The notes under the pieces were generated by a model. It saw nothing but the letters and a program-made list of their open reading frames with translations. It did not search any database and was not told the DNA's origin. Shown piece by piece: positions 39,105 to 49,015 of a stretch of DNA of 64,000 bases. This stretch comes from Gracilibacillus boraciitolerans JCM 21714 (GTDB taxonomy: Bacteria; Bacillota; Bacilli; Bacillales; Amphibacillaceae): the NCBI RefSeq assembly GCF_000521485.1, contig NZ_BAVS01000001.1, forward strand, positions 124,001 through 188,000, written 5' to 3'. Made by a program: the position numbers and the translations under genes. Positions within the stretch are counted from its first letter, which is position 1; each line of letters starts with the position of its first letter.

Positions 39105-40205
39105 CTATTTACTTTCATCAATTTCATTCTTTAATTCATGCTTCTCATGATCAATATACAAGGAACGGGATGGGTATGCTACAGAAACATCTGCTTCATC
39201 AAGAATTTCCATTATCTTAAAATTTACTTGTTCTTTTACTGCTAAATACTCTTCCCAAATAGTTGTATTAGTGAAAAAGTAGACCATAATATCTAAACTG
39301 CTATCATTATATTCTGAAAAACGGACAAATATTATATCAGGATGAATATCAGGGTTACTTTTCAAATATTCTCTTATTTGATCTATCACCATTTCTAATT
39401 GTTTTTTTGTTGTGTTATATTCTACACCGAGCGTAAAGGAAATTCTGCGTTTTCCCATTTCACTCCAGTTAATAATAGGTTCATTAGATAAAGTAGCATT
39501 CGGTATAGTGACAAGTGAATCTTCAAAAGTACGAATGATCGTGCTGCGAAAATTTATATCTTCCACGATACCTTCTATACTAGGGGGGGATTGAATCCAA
39601 TTTCCTATTGAAAAGGGCTTTTCTGTAATAATTACTACACCACCAAAAAGATTTTTAATAACTTCCTGCGCAGCAAGGGCAAATGCTAGTCCTCCTAATC
39701 CTAAACCTGCTACAAAGCCTCCAACATTATAATTAAATTCTTGTGCAATAATACTTAAACTAATCGCCACAATAATGACACGTACTGCTTTCGAAAGGAA
39801 AGGAATTAATATTTGATCCACATCAATATTGATTTTTTTACTGATCTTCATAAAAAGAATGGATGTTTTAGATGACAAGTTGTAAAGCCACCATGTGATT
39901 ACTATAATGACTGATACGCGAATCAAACTTTTGAATAGCGAATTTTCCTGACTAATATATGGGAAATATCCTGCAGCAATGTATATCCCTATGATCATAA
40001 ATAATACTCTTAACGGTTGCTCAAAGGCTTTTAAGGCATGATTCAAGAATTCTGTTTTGCCACTATTAGACAGCCTTAAAAATAAGTAAAATATGTATTT
40101 AATAAATAGTTTGCGAAAAAGAAAAGCAAATAAAATAATGCCTAAGCTTATGGCCATATGTATATACTCTTCGTATGTAATGCTCTCCCAAAATCTCCAA
40201 TTCAA
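39105..40205 (-). CDS. MscS family mechanosensitive ion channel
   Basis: 366 residues from TTG 40205, which sits behind GGAGGTCTACCA. Four to five membrane helices come first. The pore helix GFVAGLGLGGLAFALAAQEVIKNLFGG has the usual G/A pattern, followed by a beta domain and a cytoplasmic alpha-beta domain. IQSPPSIEGIV has an extra proline at a run of 7 C in coding sense. It releases solutes on hypoosmotic shock. Confidence 0.88.
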   Translation of the reverse strand: MNWRFWESITYEEYIHMAISLGIILFAFLFRKLFIKYIFYLFLRLSNSGKTEFLNHALKAFEQPLRVLFMIIGIYIAAGYFPYISQENSLFKSLIRVSVIIVITWWLYNLSSKTSILFMKISKKINIDVDQILIPFLSKAVRVIIVAISLSIIAQEFNYNVGGFVAGLGLGGLAFALAAQEVIKNLFGGVVIITEKPFSIGNWIQSPPSIEGIVEDINFRSTIIRTFEDSLVTIPNATLSNEPIINWSEMGKRRISFTLGVEYNTTKKQLEMVIDQIREYLKSNPDIHPDIIFVRFSEYNDSSLDIMVYFFTNTTIWEEYLAVKEQVNFKIMEILDEADVSVAYPSRSLYIDHEKHELKNEIDESK

Positions 40206-40337
40206 ATGGTAGACCTCCAACCTCTTAATTATATAGATACTTTATCACGATATTATTTTATTTCCAACTATTTATCATGAATAATTTTGGGTGAATAACA
40301 AAATCTATATAAAAAGAAAAGAGAAGTGTTTCATTAG

Positions 40338-40933
40338 AAAAGAATAATAATAGGCTGTTTATCACTTTTTTTATTTCTCGCCGTGAATGATTCTGTACTT
40401 GCTGCAACACATACGGTACGTCCAGGAGAAAGTCTTTGGAGAATATCAAAAAAATATCAAGTAGGTTTATCAGAAATTATTGAAGTAAATGAACAAATTA
40501 AAAACCCAGATTTAATTTATCCAAACCAAAAGATGGCCATTCCAACAATTGATGAAATTAAAAAAGTTGAACATCAGGTGATCCAGTATACGAACCAGGA
40601 AAGAGAAAAGTATGGCCTGGCTCCTTTAAAACCTGACTGGCAATTGTCACGTGTAGCCAGATATAAATCTCAGGATATGAATAGCAATAATTACTTTAGT
40701 CACTAAAGTCCTACATTTGGATCCCCATTTAATATGATGAGAGACTTTGGAATTACTTATCGATCTGCAGCAGAAAACATTGCGAAAGGACAACAAACGT
40801 CGTATAGTGTTGTACCAGCTTGGATGAATTCCAGTGGACATCGAGCAAATATATTAAATGAAAATTAAACGCATATTGGTGTAGGGTATGTTGAAAACGG
40901 GAACTATTGGACACAAATGTTTATCTTAAAGTA
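40338..40933 (+). pseudogene. LysM-CAP domain secreted protein with nonsense codons
   Basis: The frame reads a signal peptide (IIIGCLSLFLFLAVNDSVLA), a LysM domain (HTVRPGESLWRISKKYQ..YPNQKMAIP) and a CAP/SCP domain (YTNQEREKYGLAPLKPD..SHRSAAENIA..SGHRANILN..HIGVGYVENGNYWTQMF). There is no start codon (TAG sits where ATG is expected, about 40335), TAA stands for the expected Q after NYFSH (40706-40708 region), and TAA replaces an aromatic residue before THIGVGY (about 40866). These are point changes, not homopolymer indels, so real decay is likely. Family members act at the spore coat or wall. Confidence 0.7.
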
Positions 40934-41132
40934 GAAAATTAAATTAAAAACACCTTATCTCCTTATATGCATCGATTTATCTTAGAATTTTATGTTATCA
41001 AACATCCCATAAAGATAAGCGATTAAATTCTTCTGTATTTTTAACTTTAGACGTTACTTTTCTTTAACAATTTCCTTTAAAGTATGATACTATTTTTAAT
41101 GGAATAAAAATAATTATTGGAGAGGTTAAAAG

Positions 41133-42480
41133 ATGAAAGTAGCTAAATTTGGAGGAAGTTCAGTAGCGAATGCTGAACAATTACAGAAAGTAGCACAAAT
41201 AATTAAAGATGACAAGGAGCGAAAAGTGATTGTAGTATCCGCGCCTGGAAAAAGATTTTCAGATGATGTAAAAGTTACGGATTTATTGATTGAACTAGGG
41301 GGAGTCATACTTCCAAAAGCAACCTATCGAAGGAAAGTTAGAAACTATTTTAGATCGTTTTCGGGAAATTACGACAAAACTAGAGTTATCCGATTACGTT
41401 ATTGATGAAATTAGAGCTGGTGTCGATGCAATATTTGCTTCTAATGATAGTAACGAATTAAAAATGGATGCTTTAAAAGCAACCGGCGAAGATTCATTAG
41501 CTAAAGTATTGAATGCTTATTTACAATCTTTAGGATTTAATGCTACATACCTTAATCCCAGAGATGCTGGTATTGTTGTTAGCGACACACCTGGAAGTGC
41601 ACAAATATTAGAGGAAAGCTATAAAAATCTTTATAAATTAAGAGATCGTGAAGAAATTGTCGTAATTCCAGGTTTCTTTGGTTATTCCAAGTCTGGGAAA
41701 TTAATCACATTTTCACGTGGAGGATCTGACATTACCGGTTCGATTGTTGCAGCTGGCGTAAAAGCTGATTTGTATGAAAACTTTACAGATGTAGATTCCG
41801 TTTTTTGTGTGAACCCAACGATCGTTGATAATCCAAAAGAAATAACTACACTAACGTATAAAGAAATGCGGGAATTATCCTATGCAGGTTTCTCTGTGTT
41901 TCATGATGAGGCTCTTATTCCAGCATTTAAGGCAAACATCCCGGTTTGTATTAAAAATACAAATAATCCAACTGGAATTGGAACCATTATTGTTTCCAAA
42001 AAAGAACCACAATTAAATCCTGTAGTTGGCATTGCTAGTGATACTGGATTTATTAGTATTTATGTTAGTAAATATTTAATGAACAGAGAATTAGGTTTCG
42101 GAAGAAAATTATTAACGATTCTAGAAAATGAAGGTATTTCTTTTGAGCATACACCATCAGGAATTGATGATATTTCAGTGATTATCCGTGAATCCAGTCT
42201 AACAAAAGAAAAAGAAGAACGAATCATTGCACGTATCAAAGAGGAATTGGACCCTGATTATGTAAGTGTGGAACGCGACCTTGCCTTAATCATGGTAGTT
42301 GGAGAAGGTATGGATAGCACTCTTGGTCTGGCTGACAAAGCTACGCATGCTTTTAATAAAGCACAAGTAAACATCGAAATGATGAACCAAGGTTCGTCTG
42401 AAGTCTCTATGATGTTCGGTATTAAATCTGATAAAGTAAATGACGCAGTAAAATCTTTATACGAAATCTTTTTTGGATAA
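41133..42480 (+). CDS. Aspartate kinase, one frameshift
   Basis: About 448 residues, YclM-type (monofunctional aspartokinase). The N-terminal KFGGSSVAN and SRGGSDITGS motifs bind substrate and ATP. Two ACT domains lie at about 300-448. The frame breaks at 41298-41302, where five G stand and four give IELGESYFQKQPIEGK. It feeds the lysine, threonine and diaminopimelate pathways. No lysine riboswitch is seen in the 230 bases upstream. Confidence 0.88.
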
Positions 42481-42488
42481 TTTAAAAT

Positions 42489-42528
42489 AAATAACAGGTA
42501 TTCCTAATTGGAATACCTGTTATTTTTG
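42489..42528. terminator. Terminator between the aspartokinase gene and the DUF2627 gene
   Basis: An AATAACAGGTATTCC / GGAATACCTGTTATTTTTG stem works in both directions. It overlaps the last codons of the minus-strand gene. Confidence 0.82.
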
Positions 42529-42746
42529 TCACCTTTATTTAATTGACGCTTACGATCTCTGTGAACGATGAAACCACCAATGAAATAAAGGCCACCTAAA
42601 AAGAGTAATAGACCAATTATAAATTGAACTACGATATGCATGAAAATAGCTGTTAACTCGCCAAAAAAAGCATCTCTCATTAACTTTATGCCATATGTAG
42701 CAAAAACAGCAGGAAATACTAAAATTAATAATGCAATAATTCTCAA
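42504..42746 (-). CDS. DUF2627 family membrane protein (YqzF-like)
   Basis: 80 residues from TTG 42746, behind a clean AGGAGG. Two hydrophobic helices (IIALLILVFPAVFATYG and VVQFIIGLLLFLGGLYFIGGF) and a basic tail with HRDRKRQ. It matches the DUF2627 family, whose B. subtilis member lies next to bkdR. Function is unknown. Confidence 0.75.
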   Translation of the reverse strand: MRIIALLILVFPAVFATYGIKLMRDAFFGELTAIFMHIVVQFIIGLLLFLGGLYFIGGFIVHRDRKRQLNKGDKNNRYSN

Positions 42747-42864
42747 ATGACTTCCTCCTATTGCAATGGAAATAATAATATTATAGCAAAAAATATTACG
42801 AAAAGAAAATAACAATTCCTTGCAATTTATTGCGCATAATTCTATGATATTAGTATGAAAAAAA

Positions 42865-44490
42865 GTGCAAGGTGTGATGAAAATAAATTCAAATAACTTT
42901 AATATGTATGAAGATTTATTTCATAAACTTCCGGTTGGTATAATATTGATTAATAAACAAGATAATATTACTTTAATTAATCAGACTGCTGGAGAGATCA
43001 TATCCTCTGAAGCTGATCATCTAATAGGCAGGGAAATTCAAACCATACTAAAAAACCCGTCATATGAGCAAGTAAAGCAGTTACATCTTCAGGTTGAAAA
43101 AAAGGATACTATAAAAGAAACCAATCAGCATGTTGTTACAACATATACACCATTTCTAAGTAATAGTGACACTTTAGATGGTGTTCTGTTAGTAATGGAG
43201 TCGCTGGATAATTTTAAGCAAAAAGTAAGTGCTCTCACGGAAGCGGATTTTTATCATCAGATTCTCCAGGAATTATTAAAAACAGATCTAATTGCATTTC
43301 GAATTTTACAGACTGATGGAATAGAGTTGTTTTCCAGTGAGCTTTGGAAATCAGAAATGAATGATGATAATCCATATTTTGTAGACTGGGTTGATCAACT
43401 TGCCATGAAAACACTTACGGCCAGAAGAGAAAGAAGCGATCGTTATCAAGTTGAATCGACTGCAATGAATGCTGTTGATATTATAACGAAACCTATAAAA
43501 CGAGAAGGAATGTTAAGTGGCTGTATTCAGTTTTTAAAAAAAGAGGAAAATAGTGCTTTAAAACAACAATTAAAAATAACGGCACAAATGCTTAGAAAGT
43601 TAGAAAAGACATATCAAATCGAAGATATTATTGGTAATTCACCAGAAATAAATATTGCGCGTGAACAGGCAAAAATATATGCAGAAACCAGTGCTCCTGT
43701 ACTTCTCCGCGGTGAAAAAGGAACAGGTAAGGCAATGTTAGCCAGAATCATGCATATGACTAGTAATCGTAAATACTATCCTTTTATCAGAGTAAACAGC
43801 TCATTTTTTATTTCTGCTGCAGATTTAAAAGAAGCATTTGTATCTATAAGCAAAAGGGGGGGGAAAAATGGGACCGTTTATATTTATTTTAATGAAGAAC
43901 CCTCCATTTTGCTGCAGAATAAATTGTTATCCTTAATGGAAAATCAACCATCTATTCGTTTTGTCTTTGGTGTAAAGGAACCAAGCCAATTAGCAGAATG
44001 GCATTCGGCATTTTTGGATGAGTTACAAAGGTATCAAATTGTTTTACCAGCACTAAAACAACGCATTAATGATTTGCCACTCTTAATAGATCATTTTGTT
44101 AATCATTATAATCAAAAATATGATACACAAATCAGAAAGATAGAAGAAGATCTTATGGACTGCTGGAAAACAATGAATTGGCCTGGTAATATTATGGAGT
44201 TGGAAGATAAGATCGAGCAAATCGCAAAAAATATTTCTTCATTTACTGAAACTGTTGGGATAGACACTGTTAAAAATCTCCCGAAAAATCCAAACACTTA
44301 TTTAGAGAAAGATGACGATGGACTATCTTTACAAATGGCGCTGGATCAATTTGAAAGAGAATATTTATTTAATGCATTAGAGAAACATCAGTATAATAAA
44401 ACCAAAACCGCAAAAGCACTGGGAGTATCTGTTCGAAATCTTTATTATAAAATGGATAAATATAAAATAGAGCGGGGGGGTGTAACCTAA
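42865..44490 (+). CDS. bkdR: BkdR-like regulator with degenerate sigma-54 activator domain
   Basis: 541 residues: PAS domain (about 5-115), AAA+-like domain (about 250-440) and a Fis-type HTH at the end (NKTKTAKALGVSVRNLYYKM). Walker A (GEKGTGKA, residue about 279-286 counted from ATG 42877) is recognisable. The GAFTGA loop that touches sigma-54 is absent: the chain passes from NSSFFISAADLKEAF directly to SKRGGKNGTVYIYF. Walker B is also altered (YIYFNEE for LFLDE). It probably cannot activate sigma-54 transcription. buk follows after one base. GTG 42865 or ATG 42877 may be the start. Confidence 0.85.
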   Translation: MQGVMKINSNNFNMYEDLFHKLPVGIILINKQDNITLINQTAGEIISSEADHLIGREIQTILKNPSYEQVKQLHLQVEKKDTIKETNQHVVTTYTPFLSNSDTLDGVLLVMESLDNFKQKVSALTEADFYHQILQELLKTDLIAFRILQTDGIELFSSELWKSEMNDDNPYFVDWVDQLAMKTLTARRERSDRYQVESTAMNAVDIITKPIKREGMLSGCIQFLKKEENSALKQQLKITAQMLRKLEKTYQIEDIIGNSPEINIAREQAKIYAETSAPVLLRGEKGTGKAMLARIMHMTSNRKYYPFIRVNSSFFISAADLKEAFVSISKRGGKNGTVYIYFNEEPSILLQNKLLSLMENQPSIRFVFGVKEPSQLAEWHSAFLDELQRYQIVLPALKQRINDLPLLIDHFVNHYNQKYDTQIRKIEEDLMDCWKTMNWPGNIMELEDKIEQIAKNISSFTETVGIDTVKNLPKNPNTYLEKDDDGLSLQMALDQFEREYLFNALEKHQYNKTKTAKALGVSVRNLYYKMDKYKIERGGVT

Positions 44491-44491
44491 A

Positions 44492-45565
44492 TTGAATAAA
44501 GATTTTCGAATTTTAGTTATTAATCCACTAGTGGACGGAACCCATATTGCGTTATTTGAAAATAATCACTGTTTATTCGAAAAGTTACTCCCTCTAGAAA
44601 ATATTATTATAAACACAGACTTACTTTCACAAGTTAATAACAGAAAGTCTATAATCGTTGATACAATTCTATCAATTGGAATAGACATAATATCGGTAAA
44701 TGCGATATGTGGAAGAGGTGGACTGTTGCAACCAATTGAAGGTGGTACGTATCTGATCAATCAAAAAATGGTAGATGATTTGCGGGAAGAAAAAAATGGT
44801 AAACATGTTTCTAATTTAGGTGCTTTACTAGCCAATGCTATTGCGGAAGATTGGAATGTGGATGCCTATATTGTAGATCCAGTAGTTGTTGATGAGATGT
44901 TAGATATTGCAAAAAAAACAGGAATACCTTCAATAGAACGCAAAAGTATTTTCCATGCACTTAATCAGAAAGCGGTTGGAAGATCTCTAGCAGCTTCATT
45001 AAATGCTAATTATCATGATCTCTGTTTAGTGATTGCCCATATGGGTGGAGGCCTAACTGTTGGAGCTCATCAATATGGACGAGTCATTGATGTGAATAAT
45101 GGATTTGATGGTGATGGACCCCCCCTTTCCTTTGAACGGGCAGGAAGCCTGCCAAATAAAGACTTGATAGAACTCTGCTTTAACGGATGTAAAAGCAAAG
45201 AACAACTGCAAACAGAAACAATTTATCAAAGTGGTATAAAAGCATATTTAAATATTGAAAGAAGAGTTGAATTAGATCTGCTTTGGCGAACAAAATCAGA
45301 TGAAGTAAAAAAAGTATTTGATATAGTTGGTTATCAGGTTGCCAAAGAAATTGGCAAAATGAGTACTGTGTTATCAGGAAATGTTAATGCTATCGCAATA
45401 ACGGGAGATTTAGCTACATATGACTATTTAAATCAGCAAATCATCCAACAGGTAAGCTGGATTGCTGATACCTATGTATTTCCCGGTGAAAATGTCATGC
45501 TAGCCTTAGCGCAAGGTACGTTAAGAGTCCTGCAGGGAATGGAAGAAGTAAAATTTTATGAATGA
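44492..45565 (+). CDS. buk: Butyrate/branched-chain fatty acid kinase
   Basis: 357 residues from TTG 44492. An acetokinase family fold: AICGRGGLLQPIEGGTY (substrate and phosphate motif), AHMGGGLTVGAHQYGRVIDVNNGFDGDGP (ATP site). It makes ATP from acyl phosphate (butyryl or branched). The matching phosphotransacylase gene ptb and leucine dehydrogenase bcd, normally next to it, are absent. DGDGPPLSFE has one proline extra compared with relatives, at a run of 7 C. Confidence 0.9.
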   Translation: MNKDFRILVINPLVDGTHIALFENNHCLFEKLLPLENIIINTDLLSQVNNRKSIIVDTILSIGIDIISVNAICGRGGLLQPIEGGTYLINQKMVDDLREEKNGKHVSNLGALLANAIAEDWNVDAYIVDPVVVDEMLDIAKKTGIPSIERKSIFHALNQKAVGRSLAASLNANYHDLCLVIAHMGGGLTVGAHQYGRVIDVNNGFDGDGPPLSFERAGSLPNKDLIELCFNGCKSKEQLQTETIYQSGIKAYLNIERRVELDLLWRTKSDEVKKVFDIVGYQVAKEIGKMSTVLSGNVNAIAITGDLATYDYLNQQIIQQVSWIADTYVFPGENVMLALAQGTLRVLQGMEEVKFYE

Positions 45566-45580
45566 AGGAATGGTGAAAAA

Positions 45581-47014
45581 ATGGCTTTAAATTATGACCT
45601 TGTTGTGCTTGGCGGTGGAACAGGTGGCTATGTCACTGCGATCCGTGCAGCGCAATTAGGCTTAAAAACTGCTGTGGTAGAAAAGGAAAAACTAGGGGGG
45701 GGAACCTGTCTTCATAAAGGATGTATTCCCACCAAAGCTTTATTAAAAAGTGCTTCTGTTTTTCAGTTAGTGAAAGAAGCAGATAGATATGGAGTAGAGG
45801 TGGAAAAACCGCTCTTTCAAATAACAAAAGCTATCGAACGTAAAAACAAAATAGTAGATTCCTTATATGAAGGGGGGGTAAATCACCTCATAAAATCTCA
45901 TAATATTGATGTTTATCACGGGTTTGGCAGGATATTAGGTCCATCTATCTTCTCACCAATGGCTGGCTCGATTTCAGTAGAGTATGACAGTGAGAAAGAA
46001 AATGATATACTAATACCGAAAAATGTTATTATTGCTACAGGAACGTTTCCAAGTATATTACCAGGAGTGAATGTAGATCATCAGCATATTGTCACATCGG
46101 ATGACTTAGTAGAAATATCTGAATTGCCACAATCTATTATCATAGTTGGAGGAGGAGTTATCGGTATTGAATGGGCTTCTTTTTTACATGATGTTGGAGT
46201 GAAAGTGACCATAATAGAAGCACAGGAATCGATTTTACCATCATTTGATAAGGATATTATTAATACAATGAGGAAAAATTTAGTTAAAAAAGGTATTACG
46301 ATTATTGAGAATGCAAATCTTGATATTGATTCCATTACAACAGATAATAAAATACAACTTACATATAAATTAAACAATCAGACACATTCATTATCTGCTG
46401 AGAAACTATTGTTATCAGTAGGAAGAAAAGCGAATACCAGAAATATCGGGTTGGAAAACACAGAAATAGTTATTAACGATAAAGGATTTATTTCGGTAAA
46501 TGAGCATTTTCAAACGAAAGAAAGTCATATTTATGCGATTGGAGATGTAAATGGTGGTAAACAGTTAGCCCATGTTGCTACATATGAAGGTAAGAAGGCT
46601 GTAGAGCATATTGCAGATATTACTATGAGTTCGCTAAGTGAAAATGAGATTCCTTCATGTGTATATGGTAATCCGGAAATAGCTATGATTGGGCTTACAG
46701 AAACGGAAGTACAGCACCACGGTTTTGATTATCAAACAACTATAACGTCTTTTAAAGCGATTGGAAAGGCGCATGTAAATGGTCAAACAGATGGATTCAT
46801 CAAAATCATCATAGATAAAAATACGGAGGACATTTTAGGTATTCATATGATTGGCAGTCAGGTAACAGAGTTAATTGGACAGGCAAGTACTGCAAAATAT
46901 TTTGATAGTTCTGCATTAGAGTTATCAGAGGTGAGCTATCCACATCCATCATTAAGTGAAATTATTGGAGAAGCTGCTTTAGCAGCTGAGGGGGGGAGGA
47001 AAATTCATGGTTAA
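45581..47014 (+). CDS. lpdV: Dihydrolipoyl dehydrogenase of the branched-chain complex (E3)
   Basis: 477 residues. FAD motif GGGTGGYVTAIRAAQLG, redox disulfide in CLHKGC, NAD motif GGGVIGIEWASFLHDVG and the C-terminal catalytic HPSLSE are present. LGGGTCLHKG and YEGGVNHL each have one glycine beyond the family, at runs of 8 and 7 G. It reoxidises lipoyl groups of BkdB. It overlaps bkdAA by eight bases. Confidence 0.94.
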   Translation: MALNYDLVVLGGGTGGYVTAIRAAQLGLKTAVVEKEKLGGGTCLHKGCIPTKALLKSASVFQLVKEADRYGVEVEKPLFQITKAIERKNKIVDSLYEGGVNHLIKSHNIDVYHGFGRILGPSIFSPMAGSISVEYDSEKENDILIPKNVIIATGTFPSILPGVNVDHQHIVTSDDLVEISELPQSIIIVGGGVIGIEWASFLHDVGVKVTIIEAQESILPSFDKDIINTMRKNLVKKGITIIENANLDIDSITTDNKIQLTYKLNNQTHSLSAEKLLLSVGRKANTRNIGLENTEIVINDKGFISVNEHFQTKESHIYAIGDVNGGKQLAHVATYEGKKAVEHIADITMSSLSENEIPSCVYGNPEIAMIGLTETEVQHHGFDYQTTITSFKAIGKAHVNGQTDGFIKIIIDKNTEDILGIHMIGSQVTELIGQASTAKYFDSSALELSEVSYPHPSLSEIIGEAALAAEGGRKIHG

Positions 47015-48009
47015 CCAAACTTATTCATTAGCAACAGACAATGAAACGTTACTAAAAATGTATTACGAAATGTTATTAGCTAGAAGAATTGATGAAAGAA
47101 TGTGGTTATTAAACCGCTCAGGTAATATTCCATTTGTTGTATCCTGTCAAGGACAGGAAGTTATGCAAATTGCTGCTTCTTTTGCGTGTAATAAAGAGCA
47201 TGATTATATTTTTCCATATTATCGAGACTTAGGTGTCGTGCTTCACTTTGGTATGACGACAAGAGAGGTTTTCCTTCAAGCATATGCCAAAGCGGAAGAT
47301 CCAAATTCAGGTGGAAGGCAGATGCCTGGTCATTTTGGTCAAAAGAAAAATAAACTTGTAACAGGTTCATCACCAGTTACTACTCAAGTTCCACATGCGA
47401 CAGGATTTGCATTGGCAGCAAAGATGGAAAATAAACCATCCGTTTCATTTGTAACTATGGGGGGAAGGCTCGACAAATCAAGGAGACTTTCACGAAGGAA
47501 TTAACTTTGCAGCTGTTCATAAGTTACCTGTTATCTTTATGGTAGAAAATAACCAATATGCAATAAGTGTTCCGTATAATAAACAAGTCGCTTGTGAAAA
47601 CATTTCAGATCGTGCTATCGGATATGGAATCAAAGGAATTAAAGTAGATGGCAATGATACTTTTGCCGTTTATGATGCAGTTAAAGAAGCGCATGATCGT
47701 GCATTAAATGGAGATGGTCCTACACTGATTGAGGCTGTATCCTATCGTTTAACTCCTCATTCCAGTGATGACGATGATTCGACCTACCGATCAAAAGATG
47801 AAGTCACCACTCAAAAATCTAATGATGGTGTAGCTAAATTTAAAGAATATTTATTAGAACAAGGTTTTTTAACAGAAAAATCTATTGAGAAGCTTGAAGT
47901 TGAAATAAAAAATGAATTAAATGATGCAACAGAATATGCAGAAAATGCTCCATATGCGGATGCTTCCACTTTAACAAAATATGTATACGCAGAGAAGGAG
48001 GACTTCTAA
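47007..48009 (+). CDS. bkdAA: Branched-chain 2-oxoacid dehydrogenase E1 alpha, one frameshift
   Basis: About 334 residues. Core blocks MLLARRIDERMWLLNRSG and RDLGVVLHFGMT are present, and the thiamine diphosphate motif is broken by the frameshift at 47459-47464: six G stand, five give FVTMGEGSTNQGDFHEGINFAAVHK. The C-terminal frame ends KYVYAEKEDF and its stop overlaps the bkdAB start (TAATG). It decarboxylates branched-chain keto acids for anteiso/iso fatty acid priming. Confidence 0.92.
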
Positions 48010-48999
48010 TGGCCGTTTTAACCTATATTCAAGCAGTTAACCAAGCATTAAAAGAAGAAATGGAACGTGATAATAAAGTGTTCATATTAGGGGGGGAGGA
48101 TGTAGGGAAAAAAGGCGGAGTTTTTTTAGCTACTGAAGGGCTTTTCGATAGATTCGGTGAACAAAGAGTAATCGATACACCTCTAGCAGAATCTGCGATA
48201 GTTGGGGGGGTAGGTGTCGGAGCTGCAATGTATGGAATGCGTCCTGTTCCAGAAATGCAATTTGCAGATTTTATTATGCCTGCTGTCAATCAGATTATCT
48301 CAGAAGCAGCCAAAATCCGATATCGTTCTAACAATGATTGGAATTGTCCCATAACCATCAGAGCACCATATGGTGGAGGTGTTCACGGAGCTTTATATCA
48401 TTCACAATCGATAGAGGCCGTCTTTGCTAATCAACCAGGATTAAAAGTTGTTATGCCATCTAGTCCCTATGATGTAAAAGGGTTACTGAAGGCAGCAATC
48501 AGATGATGATCCGGTTTTATTCTTAGAACACAAGCGAGCTTACCGGCTTCTTAAAGAAGAAGTGCCTGAGGAAGATTATACGGTTCCTATTGGTAAAGCG
48601 GATATAAAACGAGTTGGAGAAGATGTAACGGTTATAACCTATGGATTATGTGTGCATTTTGCAAAACAAGCCGCTGAAAAGTTAGAACAGGAAGGGATTA
48701 GTACTGAAATAGTAGATTTAAGAACGGTTTATCCCCCCCTTGATCAGGAAACCATCAAAGCTGCGGCATCGAAAACAGGCAAGGTTTTATTAGTGACAGA
48801 AGATAATAAAGAGGGAAGTATTATTGGTGAAGTGGCGGCGATCATTAGTGAACATTGTATGTTTGATTTAGATGCGCCTATTAAGAGATTAGCGGGGCCA
48901 GATGTTCCAGCAATGCCATATGCCCCACCATTAGAAAAAGAATTTATGATGAATGCTGATAAAATTGAACAAGCAATCCGTGAATTAGCAGAATTTTAA
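48009..48999 (+). CDS. bkdAB: Branched-chain 2-oxoacid dehydrogenase E1 beta, one frameshift
   Basis: About 327 residues. The frame breaks near 48500 (GCAATCAGATGATGATCC, two bases short of AAIRDDDPVLFLEHKRAYR). LGGEDVGKKGG and IVGGVGVGAAMYG carry one glycine more than LGEDVG and IVGVGIG, at runs of 7 G. VYPPLDQE is a C7 case. It forms the E1 heterotetramer with BkdAA and overlaps its stop by one base. Confidence 0.92.
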
Positions 49000-49015
49000 G
49001 ATGGGAGTGAAATGG

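Noticed and set aside
40934-41132. Lysine riboswitch before the aspartokinase gene
   Set aside because: No lysine riboswitch-like stems or conserved segments are found in the upstream 200 bases.
42810-42865. Sigma-54 promoter before bkdR (TTGCAATTTATTGC)
   Set aside because: The GC pairs are 10 bases apart, where the -24/-12 elements need 12.
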